From: Cellulomonas sp. NTE-D12
GTDB taxonomy: Bacteria > Actinomycetota > Actinomycetes > Actinomycetales > Cellulomonadaceae
Assembly: GCF_027923705.1 (NCBI RefSeq)
Contig: NZ_AP026442.1
Span: 1,178,001-1,242,000, forward strand
Direction of reading: 5' to 3'
Length of the DNA: 64,000 nt
Positions within the stretch are counted from its first letter, which is position 1, and the number at the start of each line of letters is the position of its first letter. The position numbers and the translations under genes were made by a program. Under the pieces are notes generated by a model that made no database searches, was not told the origin of the DNA, and saw only the letters and a program-made list of their open reading frames with translations. Shown here piece after piece: positions 35,164 to 43,669 of this stretch.

Positions 35164-36021
35164 GTGGGTGTTCTGCTCGGGCTGCTGCTGGGTGGCGGGT
35201 TCGCCTGCATCTGGTGGTCGTGCTGGCCGTCCTCGACCGTCCCACGGCGGCGTTCCCCGTGGGCCGAGACCATGCGGGACACACTGGCCCAGGCCGGTGT
35301 CAGCGGCGTGGAGCCCGCGGCCGTGGTGGGCGTGAGCGCCCTGGCCGGCCTCGTCGTGGCGGTCCTCGCGTTCGCCCTGGTCCCGGTCGCGCCGATCGTG
35401 GTGGCGTTCACCTGCTTCGGCGCCGGCGCACCGTGGCTGCTGCTCCGGGGCCGGGCGCGACGGCGCGTCGGTCGCCTGCGGCAGCTGTGGCCCGACGTGG
35501 TCGACCACCTCGCCTCGGGCGTCCGTGCGGGCCTGTCCCTCCCGGAGGCGCTCGCGCAGCTCGCCGACCGGGGCCCCGCGGAGCTTCGGGAACCGTTCGC
35601 GGCGTTCGCCGCGGACTACCGGGCGTCCGGTCGGTTCGGCGAGAGCCTGGACACGCTGAAGGACCGTCTGGCGGACCCTGTGGCGGACCGGATCGTGGAG
35701 GCGCTCCGGCTGACGCGGGACGTCGGTGGGACGGACCTCGGCCGTCTGCTGCGCACGCTGTCCGCCTTCCTCCGTGACGACCTACGCACCCGAGGCGAGC
35801 TCGAGGCGCGCCAGAGCTGGACCGTCAACTCGGCACGCCTCGCCGCTGCGGCGCCGTGGATCGTGCTGGCGACCCTGGCATCACGTCACGAGGCGGTGCA
35901 GGCTTTCGGCACCCCTGCCGGTGCGCTCGTCCTGCTGCTGGGGGCCGGGTGCACGGTCGGGGCGTACCTGCTGATGCTGCGAGCCGCGCGCCTGCCCGAC
36001 GATCCGCGGGTGCTGCGATGA
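35164..36021 (+). CDS. TadB-like type II secretion F-domain membrane protein
   Basis: A 285-residue inner-membrane platform protein. The hydrophobic N-terminus (LLGLLLGGGFACIWW) is followed by two spans (about 52-95), the cytoplasmic GspF domain (LWPDVVDHLASGVRAGLSLPEALAQLADRGP) and a C-terminal pair of spans. It begins four bases after cpaF. The GTG at 35164 is the best-placed start. It overlaps tadC by ATGA. Confidence 0.85.
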   Translation: MGVLLGLLLGGGFACIWWSCWPSSTVPRRRSPWAETMRDTLAQAGVSGVEPAAVVGVSALAGLVVAVLAFALVPVAPIVVAFTCFGAGAPWLLLRGRARRRVGRLRQLWPDVVDHLASGVRAGLSLPEALAQLADRGPAELREPFAAFAADYRASGRFGESLDTLKDRLADPVADRIVEALRLTRDVGGTDLGRLLRTLSAFLRDDLRTRGELEARQSWTVNSARLAAAAPWIVLATLASRHEAVQAFGTPAGALVLLLGAGCTVGAYLLMLRAARLPDDPRVLR

Positions 36022-36950
36022 CGGCGGTGACGCTCGGCGGCGCCATCGGCCTCCTCGGCGGTGTCGGGCTCCTCCTCGTCGTGCTCCGGTGGCCCACGCG
36101 ACGGCCGTCCCTCGACTCGCGGCTGGCGCCGTACCTGCGCGGGCGTCGCACCGAGTCCGCGCTGCTCCGCACGCCCGTCGCGACGTCGCCCTTCGGTGTG
36201 GCGGAGCGGCTGGCGGCACCTTTCATGGCTGACGCGACGCGTCTGGTCGGCCGGCTCGGCTCACCGGCTCGAGAGCTGCGGCGCAGGCTCGCTCGCGCGG
36301 GCCGGACGGAGTCGGTGGAGCAGTTCCGCGCCGGTCAGGTCGTGTGGGGAGTGCTCGGCCTGGCGGGCGGGCTCGCCGCCGCGCTGCTGGTGGGCACGGT
36401 CCGCGGCGGTTCGCCCCTGGCGCTCGCCGTCCTCGTCGCGGTCAGCGGCGTGAGCGGTGTCCTGCTGCGCGACTGGCTGCTCAGCCGGCAGGTCCGAGAG
36501 CGGGAGCAACGGATCCTCACCGAGATGCCCACCGTCGCGGAGCTGCTCGCGCTCGCGGTCGGTGCTGGCGAGGGTGCCGCCGGAGCGCTCGAGCGCGTGG
36601 TGCGGTCCACGAGCGGAGCGTTGACGGAGGAGCTGCGCGCGACGCTCTCCGACGCACGGGCGGGGGCCCCGCTCACCGAGGCGCTCGATGCCCTGGCCGG
36701 CCGTACCGGTCTCCCGGCGCTGACCCGGTTCGCCGAGGGGGTCGCCGTCGCGCTCGATCGCGGCACGCCGCTGGCCGACGTCCTGCGAGCGCAGGCGCAG
36801 GACGTCCGGGAGGAGTCCCGCCGAGCACTGATGGAGGCGGGCGGCCGCAAGGAGGTGCTGATGATGGTCCCGGTGGTGTTCCTCATCCTCCCGGTGACCG
36901 TCCTCTTCGCCGTGTTCCCCAGCCTCGTGGTGCTGCGGGTGGGCCTGTGA
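36018..36950 (+). CDS. TadC-like type II secretion F-domain membrane protein
   Basis: A 310-residue partner of TadB with an N-terminal span, two central spans (about 108-155), the cytoplasmic F domain (EMPTVAELLALAVGAGEGAAGALERVV) and the closing span MMVPVVFLILPVTVLFAVFPSLVVL. ATG in an ATGA overlap with tadB. TadB and TadC together form the base of the Tad pilus export complex. Confidence 0.88.
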   Translation: MTAVTLGGAIGLLGGVGLLLVVLRWPTRRPSLDSRLAPYLRGRRTESALLRTPVATSPFGVAERLAAPFMADATRLVGRLGSPARELRRRLARAGRTESVEQFRAGQVVWGVLGLAGGLAAALLVGTVRGGSPLALAVLVAVSGVSGVLLRDWLLSRQVREREQRILTEMPTVAELLALAVGAGEGAAGALERVVRSTSGALTEELRATLSDARAGAPLTEALDALAGRTGLPALTRFAEGVAVALDRGTPLADVLRAQAQDVREESRRALMEAGGRKEVLMMVPVVFLILPVTVLFAVFPSLVVLRVGL

Positions 36951-36995
36951 CCGACACGTCGCCGGCGGAGGGCCGGCGGGACAAGGAGGACGAGC

Positions 36996-37283
36996 ATGAC
37001 GACATCCCCTGGACGGATCCTGAGGTGGTTCCGCCGCCTGGTCTCCCGCGTGGGCGGACCGACCGGCGGCCGTCCGGACGCCACGACGGTCGGGACCGCG
37101 ACGTCCGCGACCGGGACGGACGAGGACGCCCTGGCGGTGAGCGTCCCCGCAGACTGGGGAGACGTCCCGGGGTGGGTGCTGGTCACGCTGATGACGGCGG
37201 GACTGGTCTCGGCTCTGTGGCTGGTGGCGGGCAAGGCGCTGGTGAACCTGTTCGAGACGGCGATCAGTCACGTCGCGCCCTGA
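36996..37283 (+). CDS. Candidate Flp-type pilin or small Tad-operon membrane protein
   Basis: A 95-residue protein with one predicted span, WVLVTLMTAGLVSALWLVAGKAL (about 58-80), followed by VNLFETAISHVAP. The hydrophobic segment followed by a short amphipathic LFxxAIxHV tail, and the gene's place between tadC and tadE, suit an Flp pilin. However, the N-terminal half is long and lacks a clear prepilin G/E cleavage motif. Strong GGAGG ribosome site, five bases from the ATG, consistent with high expression. Function is inferred from position. Confidence 0.6.
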   Translation: MTTSPGRILRWFRRLVSRVGGPTGGRPDATTVGTATSATGTDEDALAVSVPADWGDVPGWVLVTLMTAGLVSALWLVAGKALVNLFETAISHVAP

Positions 37284-37684
37284 TCCGGCGCGTCTGGTGC
37301 GGTGGGCGCCCGGCGTCGGAGCGCGGTTCGGCGGTCGTGGACTTCGTCCTGGTCGGGGCGCTGGTTGCGGTGCTCGGTGTCGCCGTGCTGCAGCTCGCGC
37401 TCGTGCTGCACGTGCGGGCGACGCTCGTGGACTGCGCCGGCGAGGGTGCGCGGTACGCCGCCCAGGCGGGGCACCGTCCGGCCGACGGCGTCGAGCGCAC
37501 CCGGCTGCTGGCGAGCCAGGCGGTGTCGTCCGGCTACGCGGGCGACGTCACGGCGGTCCGGACCGTCGTCGACGGGGTGGACCTGGTCGAGGTGACGGTC
37601 CGAGCGCCGTTCCCGGTGGTCGGGCTGGTCGGGCCGAGCGGGGAGCTGGTCGTGCGTGGCCATGCGCTCGTGGAGGGCGGATGA
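37217..37684 (+). CDS. TadE-like pseudopilin
   Basis: A small pseudopilin. The recognisable part begins RPASERGSAVVDFVLVGALVAVLGVAVLQLALVLHVRATLVDCAGEGARYAAQ, the TadE N-terminal span and following helix, with about 115 residues after the basic lead. The start is unclear: GTG 37217 overlaps the previous gene by 67 bases, while a CTG at 37280 would give a CTGA overlap. No ATG or GTG lies between. It ends with an ATGA overlap on the next gene. Confidence 0.75.
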   Translation: MAGGGQGAGEPVRDGDQSRRALIRRVWCGGRPASERGSAVVDFVLVGALVAVLGVAVLQLALVLHVRATLVDCAGEGARYAAQAGHRPADGVERTRLLASQAVSSGYAGDVTAVRTVVDGVDLVEVTVRAPFPVVGLVGPSGELVVRGHALVEGG

Positions 37685-38169
37685 GCCGGCGGCCGGTGAC
37701 CGGTCGCCCAGGCCGTCGGGACGTGCGGCTGCCGTCCCGGTGGAGCGACGACTCGGGCAACGCCGTCGTCGAGTTCCTCGGCCTCGCCGTGACGCTGCTG
37801 GTCCCCCTGGTGTACCTCGTCCTCGTGCTGGGCAGGCTGCAGGCCGGCACCTTCGCCGCGGACGCCGCGTCCCGTGACGCGGCACGTGCGTACGCGGGCG
37901 CGCAGACAGCCGATGCCGGCGCTGCCCGAGCCCTTGCCGCCGTCGGCGTGGCGCTCGGCGACCAGGGCTTCGATGCCGCGCCGGCGGACGTCCTGCGGCT
38001 GACGTGCTCCGCAGAGTGCCTCGCGCCCGGCACCGAGGTGGACGCCGTCGTCCAGCTGAGGGTGCCGCTGCCCTTCGTACCGCCCTTCGTCCGCTCCGCG
38101 GTCCCGCTCGAGATCGCGGTGTCCGCGGAGCACGCGGCGATGGTGGACGACTACCGGGCGGCACCGTGA
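37681..38169 (+). CDS. TadE family protein
   Basis: A 162-residue pseudopilin-like protein. DDSGNAVVEFLGLAVTLLVPLVYLVLVLGRLQAGTFAADAASRDAARAYA (about 24-73) is the TadE signature with Glu after the short leader. Two cysteines in LTCSAECLAP may form a disulfide outside the cell. ATG in ATGA overlap with the preceding gene and GTGA overlap with the next, so the operon is translationally coupled. Confidence 0.85.
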   Translation: MSRRPVTGRPGRRDVRLPSRWSDDSGNAVVEFLGLAVTLLVPLVYLVLVLGRLQAGTFAADAASRDAARAYAGAQTADAGAARALAAVGVALGDQGFDAAPADVLRLTCSAECLAPGTEVDAVVQLRVPLPFVPPFVRSAVPLEIAVSAEHAAMVDDYRAAP

Positions 38170-38663
38170 GCCGCCCGGCCGTCGCCGCCGCGCGCGCACG
38201 GTCGGCGCGCCGAGCGGTGGCCGGCGACGACGAGGGGCAGGTCACCCTGCTCGTCCTCGGCTTCGTGCTGCTCGCCGTCGCCCTGATCACGGTGGTGGTG
38301 GCGGCGACCGGCGTGCACCTCGACCGCAAGCGCCTGCTGGACCTCTCGGACCTGGCGAGCCTCGCTGCGGCGGACTCGGTCACGGACGACGGGTACTTCA
38401 CGAACGGCACGGCGTCAGGTGCTCGTGAGGTGCCGCTGAGCTCCGACGCGGTTCGTGCCGCGGTCGAGCGGTACGTCCGCGACCACCCGGACCGGTTCGC
38501 GCGCTGGTCGACGGTGCAGGTGCTCGAGGCCCGGACCGCGGACGGCCGCACCGTCGTCGTGCGACTGGGTGCGGTGAGCCGGCTGGCCCTGGTCGGACCG
38601 CTGCTGGCGCCATGGTCCGACGGGGTCCGTATCGAGGCGACCGCGACGGCTCGCGCCTGGTGA
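38166..38663 (+). CDS. TadG-like pilus assembly protein
   Basis: A 165-residue protein. After a basic N-terminus, DDEGQVTLLVLGFVLLAVALITVVVAATGVHLDRKRLLDLSDLASLAAAD matches the N-terminal TadG/TadE-like span (Rv3660c-type helical region). It is the last gene of the tad operon; prfB begins 98 bases later with its own promoter. GTG start overlaps the previous stop. Confidence 0.82.
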   Translation: MSRPAVAAARARSARRAVAGDDEGQVTLLVLGFVLLAVALITVVVAATGVHLDRKRLLDLSDLASLAAADSVTDDGYFTNGTASGAREVPLSSDAVRAAVERYVRDHPDRFARWSTVQVLEARTADGRTVVVRLGAVSRLALVGPLLAPWSDGVRIEATATARAW

Positions 38664-38761
38664 GCCGCCGGGTCGGCCGCGCGGCGGTGGCGGGTCCCGG
38701 TCCGGTGCCTGACCGGCAGGCCCGGCGGGCTGTCAGCGGCGAACCGGTAGCCTGGACGGTC

Positions 38762-39874
38762 GTGGCCACCGACTTCCCCGCTGAGATCCGCGCGCTGCGC
38801 AGCACCCTCGACTCGATCGAGGCTGTGATCGACCCGGCGGCGCTGCGGGAGAAGATCGCGGACCTGTCGAGCAAGGCGTCCGCGCCGGACCTGTGGGACG
38901 ACCCGGAGTCGGCGCAGCAGGTGACGAGCCAGCTGTCCGCGGCTCAGTCCGAGCTCGAGCGGCTGGCGAAGCTGAACGCGCGCATCGACGACCTCGAGAC
39001 GCTGGTGGAGCTCGCCACGGAGGAGGACGACGCCGACAGCGCCGCCGAGGCCGAGACGGAGCTCGGCGCCGTCCGCAAGGCGATGGGTGAGCTCGAGGTC
39101 CGCACGCTGCTGTCGGGGGAGTACGACCAGCGCGAGGCCGTGGTCACGATCCGGTCCGGTGCCGGCGGCGTGGACGCGGCCGACTTCGCCGAGATGCTGA
39201 TGCGGATGTACCTGCGGTGGGCGGAGCGGCACGGGTACCCCACCAAGGTGCTGGACACGAGCTACGCCGAGGAGGCGGGGCTGAAGAGCGCCACCTTCGA
39301 GGTGAAGGTGCCCTACGCCTACGGGAACCTGTCGGTGGAGGCGGGCACCCACCGGCTGGTGCGCATCTCGCCGTTCGACAACCAGGGACGCCGTCAGACG
39401 AGCTTCGCGGCGGTCGAGGTGATCCCGCTGATCGAGCAGACCGACCACATCGACGTGCCGGAGTCGGACATCCGGGTGGACGTGTTCCGGTCCTCCGGCC
39501 CCGGCGGCCAGTCGGTGAACACCACCGACTCGGCGGTGCGGATCACCCACCTGCCGACCGGTCTCGTGGTGTCGATGCAGGACGAGAAGAGCCAGATCCA
39601 GAACCGGGCGGCCGCCATGCGCGTGCTGCAGTCGCGTCTGCTGGTGCTGCGGCAGCAGCAGGAGGACGCGAAGAAGAAGGAGCTGGCCGGCGACATCAAG
39701 GCCAGCTGGGGCGACCAGATGCGCAGCTACGTGCTGCACCCGTACCAGATGGTCAAGGACCTGCGCACCGACTACGAGGTGGGCAACCCGATGGCCGTGT
39801 TCGACGGTGACATCGACGGCTTCATCGAGGCGGGGATCCGCTGGCGCCGCGGCCAGGAGAACGGCACCGCCTGA
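38762..39874 (+). CDS. prfB: Peptide chain release factor 2
   Basis: Recognises UGA and UAA and triggers release of the nascent chain. The 370-residue protein has the specificity tripeptide SPF in LVRISPFDNQGRR and the catalytic GGQ in SSGPGGQSVNTTDSAVRITH. The reading frame is continuous from GTG 38762, so the programmed +1 frameshift known in many bacteria is absent. TAGCCT (38748-38753) is eight bases before the GTG. Upstream of ftsEX, a conserved order. Confidence 0.97.
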   Translation: MATDFPAEIRALRSTLDSIEAVIDPAALREKIADLSSKASAPDLWDDPESAQQVTSQLSAAQSELERLAKLNARIDDLETLVELATEEDDADSAAEAETELGAVRKAMGELEVRTLLSGEYDQREAVVTIRSGAGGVDAADFAEMLMRMYLRWAERHGYPTKVLDTSYAEEAGLKSATFEVKVPYAYGNLSVEAGTHRLVRISPFDNQGRRQTSFAAVEVIPLIEQTDHIDVPESDIRVDVFRSSGPGGQSVNTTDSAVRITHLPTGLVVSMQDEKSQIQNRAAAMRVLQSRLLVLRQQQEDAKKKELAGDIKASWGDQMRSYVLHPYQMVKDLRTDYEVGNPMAVFDGDIDGFIEAGIRWRRGQENGTA

Positions 39875-40132
39875 TCCGCGCGCGTGCTGCTCCACGGGCA
39901 CGCTGCCGCGTCCGACGGCCGCTGCCGGACCGGCGCACCTGCTGCCGACCGGCGAAGTCGGACGGCTGTCCGGGACGTATCCGGCATACCGGGCACCGGG
40001 TGCCGATTCACAGCACCCGGGGCGGCGTGTCCTGCCCGGAGGGGTCGCCGGCCGTTCGTAGCCTCGAGGAGGCTCGCGAGGAGTGGGCCGTCCGGACGTC
40101 GGCGTGAGCCGGCGCTCGGGGCACGACGAGGC
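39875..40132. other. prfB-ftsE intergenic region
   Basis: 258 bases without a gene. TAGCCT at 40059-40064 may be the -10 of ftsE. It lies within the inverted repeat AGCCTCGAGGAGGCT. A second repeat pairs GCACCGGGTGC, and CACCCGG recurs downstream, so the leader could fold. Nothing recognisable as a known riboswitch. Confidence 0.4.
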
Positions 40133-40834
40133 ATGGGCAGGCACGTGATCCGGTTCGAGAACGTCACCAAGGTCTATGCACGCGGTGCGAGGCCCGCGCT
40201 CGACCGGGTGAGCCTCGACGTCGAGCGCGGTGAGTTCGTCTTCCTCGTCGGCTCGTCCGGCTCGGGGAAGTCGACCTTCCTGCGGCTCGTGCTGCGCGAG
40301 GAGCGCGCCTCCGCGGGCAAGGTGTTCGTCGCCGGCAAGGAGCTGAGCACCCTCTCGTCGTGGAAGGTGCCGCAGATGCGCCGCCAGATCGGCGCCGTGT
40401 TCCAGGACTTCCGCCTGCTGCCCAACAAGACGGTCTTCGAGAACGTCGCCTTCGCGCTGCAGGTGATCGGCAAGCCGCGCCACCACATCCTCACCACCGT
40501 GCCGGACGTGCTCGAGATGGTCGGGCTGGCCGGTAAGGAGAAGCGCCGCCCGCACGAGCTGTCAGGTGGCGAGCAGCAGCGGGTCGCCATCGCCCGCGCC
40601 TTCGTCAACCGCCCGTCGATCCTGCTGGCCGACGAGCCGACCGGAAACCTCGACCCGACCACGTCACTGGGGATCATGCGCCTGCTCGACCGCATCAACC
40701 GCACCGGCACCACCGTGGTGATGGCCACGCACGACGACGAGATCGTCGACCAGATGCGCAAGCGGGTGGTCGAGCTGAACACCGGGGCCATGGTGCGCGA
40801 CCAGTCGCGCGGCGTGTACGGCTCGGACCGCTGA
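40133..40834 (+). CDS. ftsE: Cell division ATP-binding protein FtsE
   Basis: ATPase of the FtsEX complex that couples division to peptidoglycan hydrolase activation. The 233-residue protein has Walker A GSSGSGKSTFL, the Q-loop VFQDFRLLPNKTVFENVAFAL, signature LSGGEQQRVAIARA, Walker B ILLADEPTGNLD and the H-loop MATHDDEI. Start is ATG 40133 or GTG 40145; the latter gives VIRFENVTKVY directly. It ends 13 bases before ftsX. Confidence 0.96.
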   Translation: MGRHVIRFENVTKVYARGARPALDRVSLDVERGEFVFLVGSSGSGKSTFLRLVLREERASAGKVFVAGKELSTLSSWKVPQMRRQIGAVFQDFRLLPNKTVFENVAFALQVIGKPRHHILTTVPDVLEMVGLAGKEKRRPHELSGGEQQRVAIARAFVNRPSILLADEPTGNLDPTTSLGIMRLLDRINRTGTTVVMATHDDEIVDQMRKRVVELNTGAMVRDQSRGVYGSDR

Positions 40835-40847
40835 GGGGACCGGGACC

Positions 40848-41762
40848 GTGCGACTGCAGTTCATCCTCTCCGAGATCGGCATCGGGCTCCGGCGGAACCT
40901 GTCGATGACGATCTCCGTCATCCTCGTCACCTTCGTGTCGCTGACCTTCGTCGGGGTCGCCGGTCTGCTGCAGACGCAGATCGGCAAGATGAAGGACCAG
41001 TGGTACGACAAGGTCGAGGTCTCCGTCTTCCTCTGCCCGGCCAACTCGTCGGCCACGACGTGCTCGTCCGGCGAGGTGACCGACGCGCAGAAGGCGGACA
41101 TCCAGTCGGCGCTGGACGCGCCCGAGGTCAAGCCGTACATCCAGAAGGTCTACTTCGAGACGAAGCAGGAGGCCTTCGCGTCGTTCCAGAAGCAGTTCGC
41201 CGGCCAGTTCTGGGCCAGCGCCGCGACGGTCGACGACATGAACTCCTCCTACCGCATCAAGCTGACCGACCCCACCAAGTACCAGGTGGTCGCGGACGTG
41301 CTGTCCGGACGGCAGGGCGTGGAGCAGGTGCAGGACCAGCGGGCGCTGTTCGACAAGCTGTTCCTGGTGCTCGACCGCGCCACCCTGCTCGCCGGCGGCC
41401 TCGCTGCGGTGATGCTGCTCGCCGCGGTGCTGCTGATCACCACCACCATCCGGCTGTCCGCGCTCAGCCGCCGCCGGGAGACCGGGATCATGCGGCTGGT
41501 CGGCGCGAGCACGGTGTTCATCCAGCTGCCGTTCATGCTCGAGGGTGCGATCGCGGCGACCATCGGTGCCGCCCTTGCCGTCGGCGCCCTGTGGCTGGGC
41601 GTGCGCTACCTGGTCACCGACTGGCTCGGCTCGTCCGTCGGCTGGATCCCGTACGTCGGGACCGGCGACGTGATGACGGTGGCGCCGATCCTCGTCGCGG
41701 TGGCGATCCTGCTGGCCGGCGTCTCGTCCGTCGTCACTCTGAGCCGCTACACGAAGGTGTGA
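40848..41762 (+). CDS. ftsX: Cell division protein FtsX
   Basis: Four-span membrane subunit of FtsEX, 304 residues. The first span is ISVILVTFVSLTFVGVAGLL. The large extracytoplasmic domain (about 45-175) contains two cysteines (FLCPANSSATTCSS) and is the expected contact for the periplasmic hydrolase. Three C-terminal spans follow, with the coupling segment LSALSRRRETGIMRLVGAS between them. The GTG has GAGGGG nine bases upstream. The next gene is a coiled-coil M23 peptidase one base later, the expected partner. Confidence 0.96.
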   Translation: MRLQFILSEIGIGLRRNLSMTISVILVTFVSLTFVGVAGLLQTQIGKMKDQWYDKVEVSVFLCPANSSATTCSSGEVTDAQKADIQSALDAPEVKPYIQKVYFETKQEAFASFQKQFAGQFWASAATVDDMNSSYRIKLTDPTKYQVVADVLSGRQGVEQVQDQRALFDKLFLVLDRATLLAGGLAAVMLLAAVLLITTTIRLSALSRRRETGIMRLVGASTVFIQLPFMLEGAIAATIGAALAVGALWLGVRYLVTDWLGSSVGWIPYVGTGDVMTVAPILVAVAILLAGVSSVVTLSRYTKV

Positions 41763-41763
41763 C

Positions 41764-43116
41764 ATGAACCGTCAGACGACCCTTCGCCGCCGACGCTCCC
41801 GAGATCTGCGCCGTGCGCTGGCCGCAGTGCTGTCCGCCCTGCTGCTCGGCCTGGTGGCGACCGCGTCACCGGCCGGCGCCGACGACCTGTCCAACAAGCG
41901 CAAGCAGACGCAGGCCCAGATCCAGGCGAACCAGGCGCAGCAGGATGCTCTGCAGGCCTCGCTGGAGGACCTGTCGGCCAACCTGGCCCAGGTCGCGTCC
42001 GACCTGCAGAACGTGCAGGCACAGCTGCCGGGGGCGCAGCAGAAGCTGGACCAGGCCAATGCGACGTTGCAGGCCGCCCAGCGCGAGGCGCAGCGGATCG
42101 CCGACGAGCTGGCGGACGCCAAGTCGCAGGAGTCGGCCATCACCGACGCGGTCGCCAAGGACCAGGCGCAGGCCGCGCAGGTCCGTACCGCGATCGGGCA
42201 GATGGCGCGTCAGGCGTACCAGGGCGGTGCCGCGGCCGACGCGTCCGGCCTGTCGGTGGTGCTCAGCGCCAGCAACGCCCAGGACTTCGTCGCCCGGTTC
42301 GCCATGGCCGCGACGGCTCAGCGTACGCAGGAGCAGGTGCTGGGTCAGATGCAGCAGCTCGAGGCGCAGGACCGCAACTCGCAGGCCCGCCTGACGGCGG
42401 TCCGGCAGCGGATCGACGAGCTGAAGAAGGCCGCCGACCAGCAGGTGGTGATCGCCGACCAGGCCAGCAAGGACGCGGCGGCGGCGAAGGCGCAGCTCGA
42501 CCAGCTGCTGGCGCAGCAGGCCCAGAAGCAGGCGGCGCTCCAGGGGCAGATCGCACAGGCCCAGGCGGACCAGGCCGCCCTCGACGCGGCGCGCAACCAG
42601 CTCGACCAGCAGCTCGCCCAGATCGTGGCGGAGCAGGCGGCCCAGGCGGCGGCGGCCGCCCGCGCGGCGGCGGCCAGCGGCCGGCCCGCGCAGGCGCCGG
42701 CGGGCGCGTGGTTCGTCAACCCGACGGCGAACAGCCCGATCGTCGTGACGTCCGAGTACGGCATGCGGCTGCAGCCGATCCTGCACATCTGGCGGCTGCA
42801 CGCCGGGATCGACCTGATGGACCACTGCGACCAGCCGGTGTACGCGGGGCGTGACGGCACCGTGCAGTGGGCGATGTACCGCTCCGGCCTCGGCAACCAG
42901 GTGATGGTGGACCACGGTTGGGTGAACGGTGCGTCGCTGATGTCCAGCTACAACCACCTGAACAGCTTCGCCGTCTCGGCCGGTCAGCACGTGAGTGCAG
43001 GCCAGGTGGTCGGGTACGCCGGCATGACCGGCGGGGTGTCGACGGCGTGCCACCTGCACTTCGAGGTGTACATCAACGGCGGCACCGTGAACCCGCGCCC
43101 GTACCTCGGCCTCTGA
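41764..43116 (+). CDS. Secreted M23 peptidase with coiled coil (EnvC-like FtsEX effector)
   Basis: A 450-residue secreted protein. The signal peptide covers about 1-40 (basic start, ALAAVLSALLLGLVATASPAGADD). Long Gln/Ala-rich coiled coils span about 42-125 and 190-310, and a C-terminal LytM domain is near 330-450. The LytM zinc residues are complete: His346 and Asp350 (HAGID) and His430-x-His432 (HLHFEV). It should therefore cleave peptidoglycan, unlike the degenerate E. coli EnvC. One base after ftsX, consistent with activation by FtsEX at the septum. Confidence 0.9.
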   Translation: MNRQTTLRRRRSRDLRRALAAVLSALLLGLVATASPAGADDLSNKRKQTQAQIQANQAQQDALQASLEDLSANLAQVASDLQNVQAQLPGAQQKLDQANATLQAAQREAQRIADELADAKSQESAITDAVAKDQAQAAQVRTAIGQMARQAYQGGAAADASGLSVVLSASNAQDFVARFAMAATAQRTQEQVLGQMQQLEAQDRNSQARLTAVRQRIDELKKAADQQVVIADQASKDAAAAKAQLDQLLAQQAQKQAALQGQIAQAQADQAALDAARNQLDQQLAQIVAEQAAQAAAAARAAAASGRPAQAPAGAWFVNPTANSPIVVTSEYGMRLQPILHIWRLHAGIDLMDHCDQPVYAGRDGTVQWAMYRSGLGNQVMVDHGWVNGASLMSSYNHLNSFAVSAGQHVSAGQVVGYAGMTGGVSTACHLHFEVYINGGTVNPRPYLGL

Positions 43117-43198
43117 ATCGGCCTGCGTCCGGGTCCGTGCCCTGTGTAGGCTTCCACGCGCCCGCCGGGACGGTGGGCTGACGAGGGGAGGCGGCACG

Positions 43199-43669
43199 GT
43201 GGTCAAGCCGACCGGGCGCAGCCTCGTCGCGGCCAACCGCAAGGCCCGCCACGACTACACGATCGAGGACGTCTACGAGGCAGGCGTCGTCCTCACCGGC
43301 ACCGAGGTCAAGGCGCTGCGCGCCGGCCGGGCGTCCCTGGTGGACGGCTGGTGCGAGGTCGACGGCGGCGAGGCGTGGCTGCACGGGGTGCACATCCCCG
43401 AGTACTCGCAGGGCACCTGGACCAACCACGCTCCGCGGCGCAAGCGCAAGCTGCTGCTGCACCACGACGAGATCGAGCGCCTCGCTGCCGGCACCAGGGA
43501 GAAGGGGCAGACGATCGTCCCGCTGGCCCTGTACTTCCTGGACGGGCGCGCGAAGGTGGAGATCGCCCTGGCCCGCGGCAAGAAGGACTGGGACAAGCGT
43601 CAGGCGCTCCGCGAGCGTCAAGACAACCTGGAGTCGCAGCGGGCCATCCGGGAGCGACGGGACCGGTGA
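43199..43669 (+). CDS. smpB: SsrA-binding protein
   Basis: Binds tmRNA and carries it to stalled ribosomes. The 156-residue protein has the OB-fold start ARHDYTIEDVYEAGVVLTGTEVKALRAGRASL, the GAWLHGVHIPEYSQG-like loop, RKRKLLLHHDEI and a basic C-terminal tail (KKDWDKRQALRERQ). The GTG at 43199 has GGGGAGG seven bases upstream. The tmRNA gene ssrA itself lies 7.6 kb downstream. Confidence 0.97.
   Translation: MVKPTGRSLVAANRKARHDYTIEDVYEAGVVLTGTEVKALRAGRASLVDGWCEVDGGEAWLHGVHIPEYSQGTWTNHAPRRKRKLLLHHDEIERLAAGTREKGQTIVPLALYFLDGRAKVEIALARGKKDWDKRQALRERQDNLESQRAIRERRDR

Noticed and set aside
38762..38860. Programmed +1 frameshift in prfB
   Set aside because: The RF2 frame is continuous from GTG 38762 with no in-frame TGA, so no frameshift is required here.
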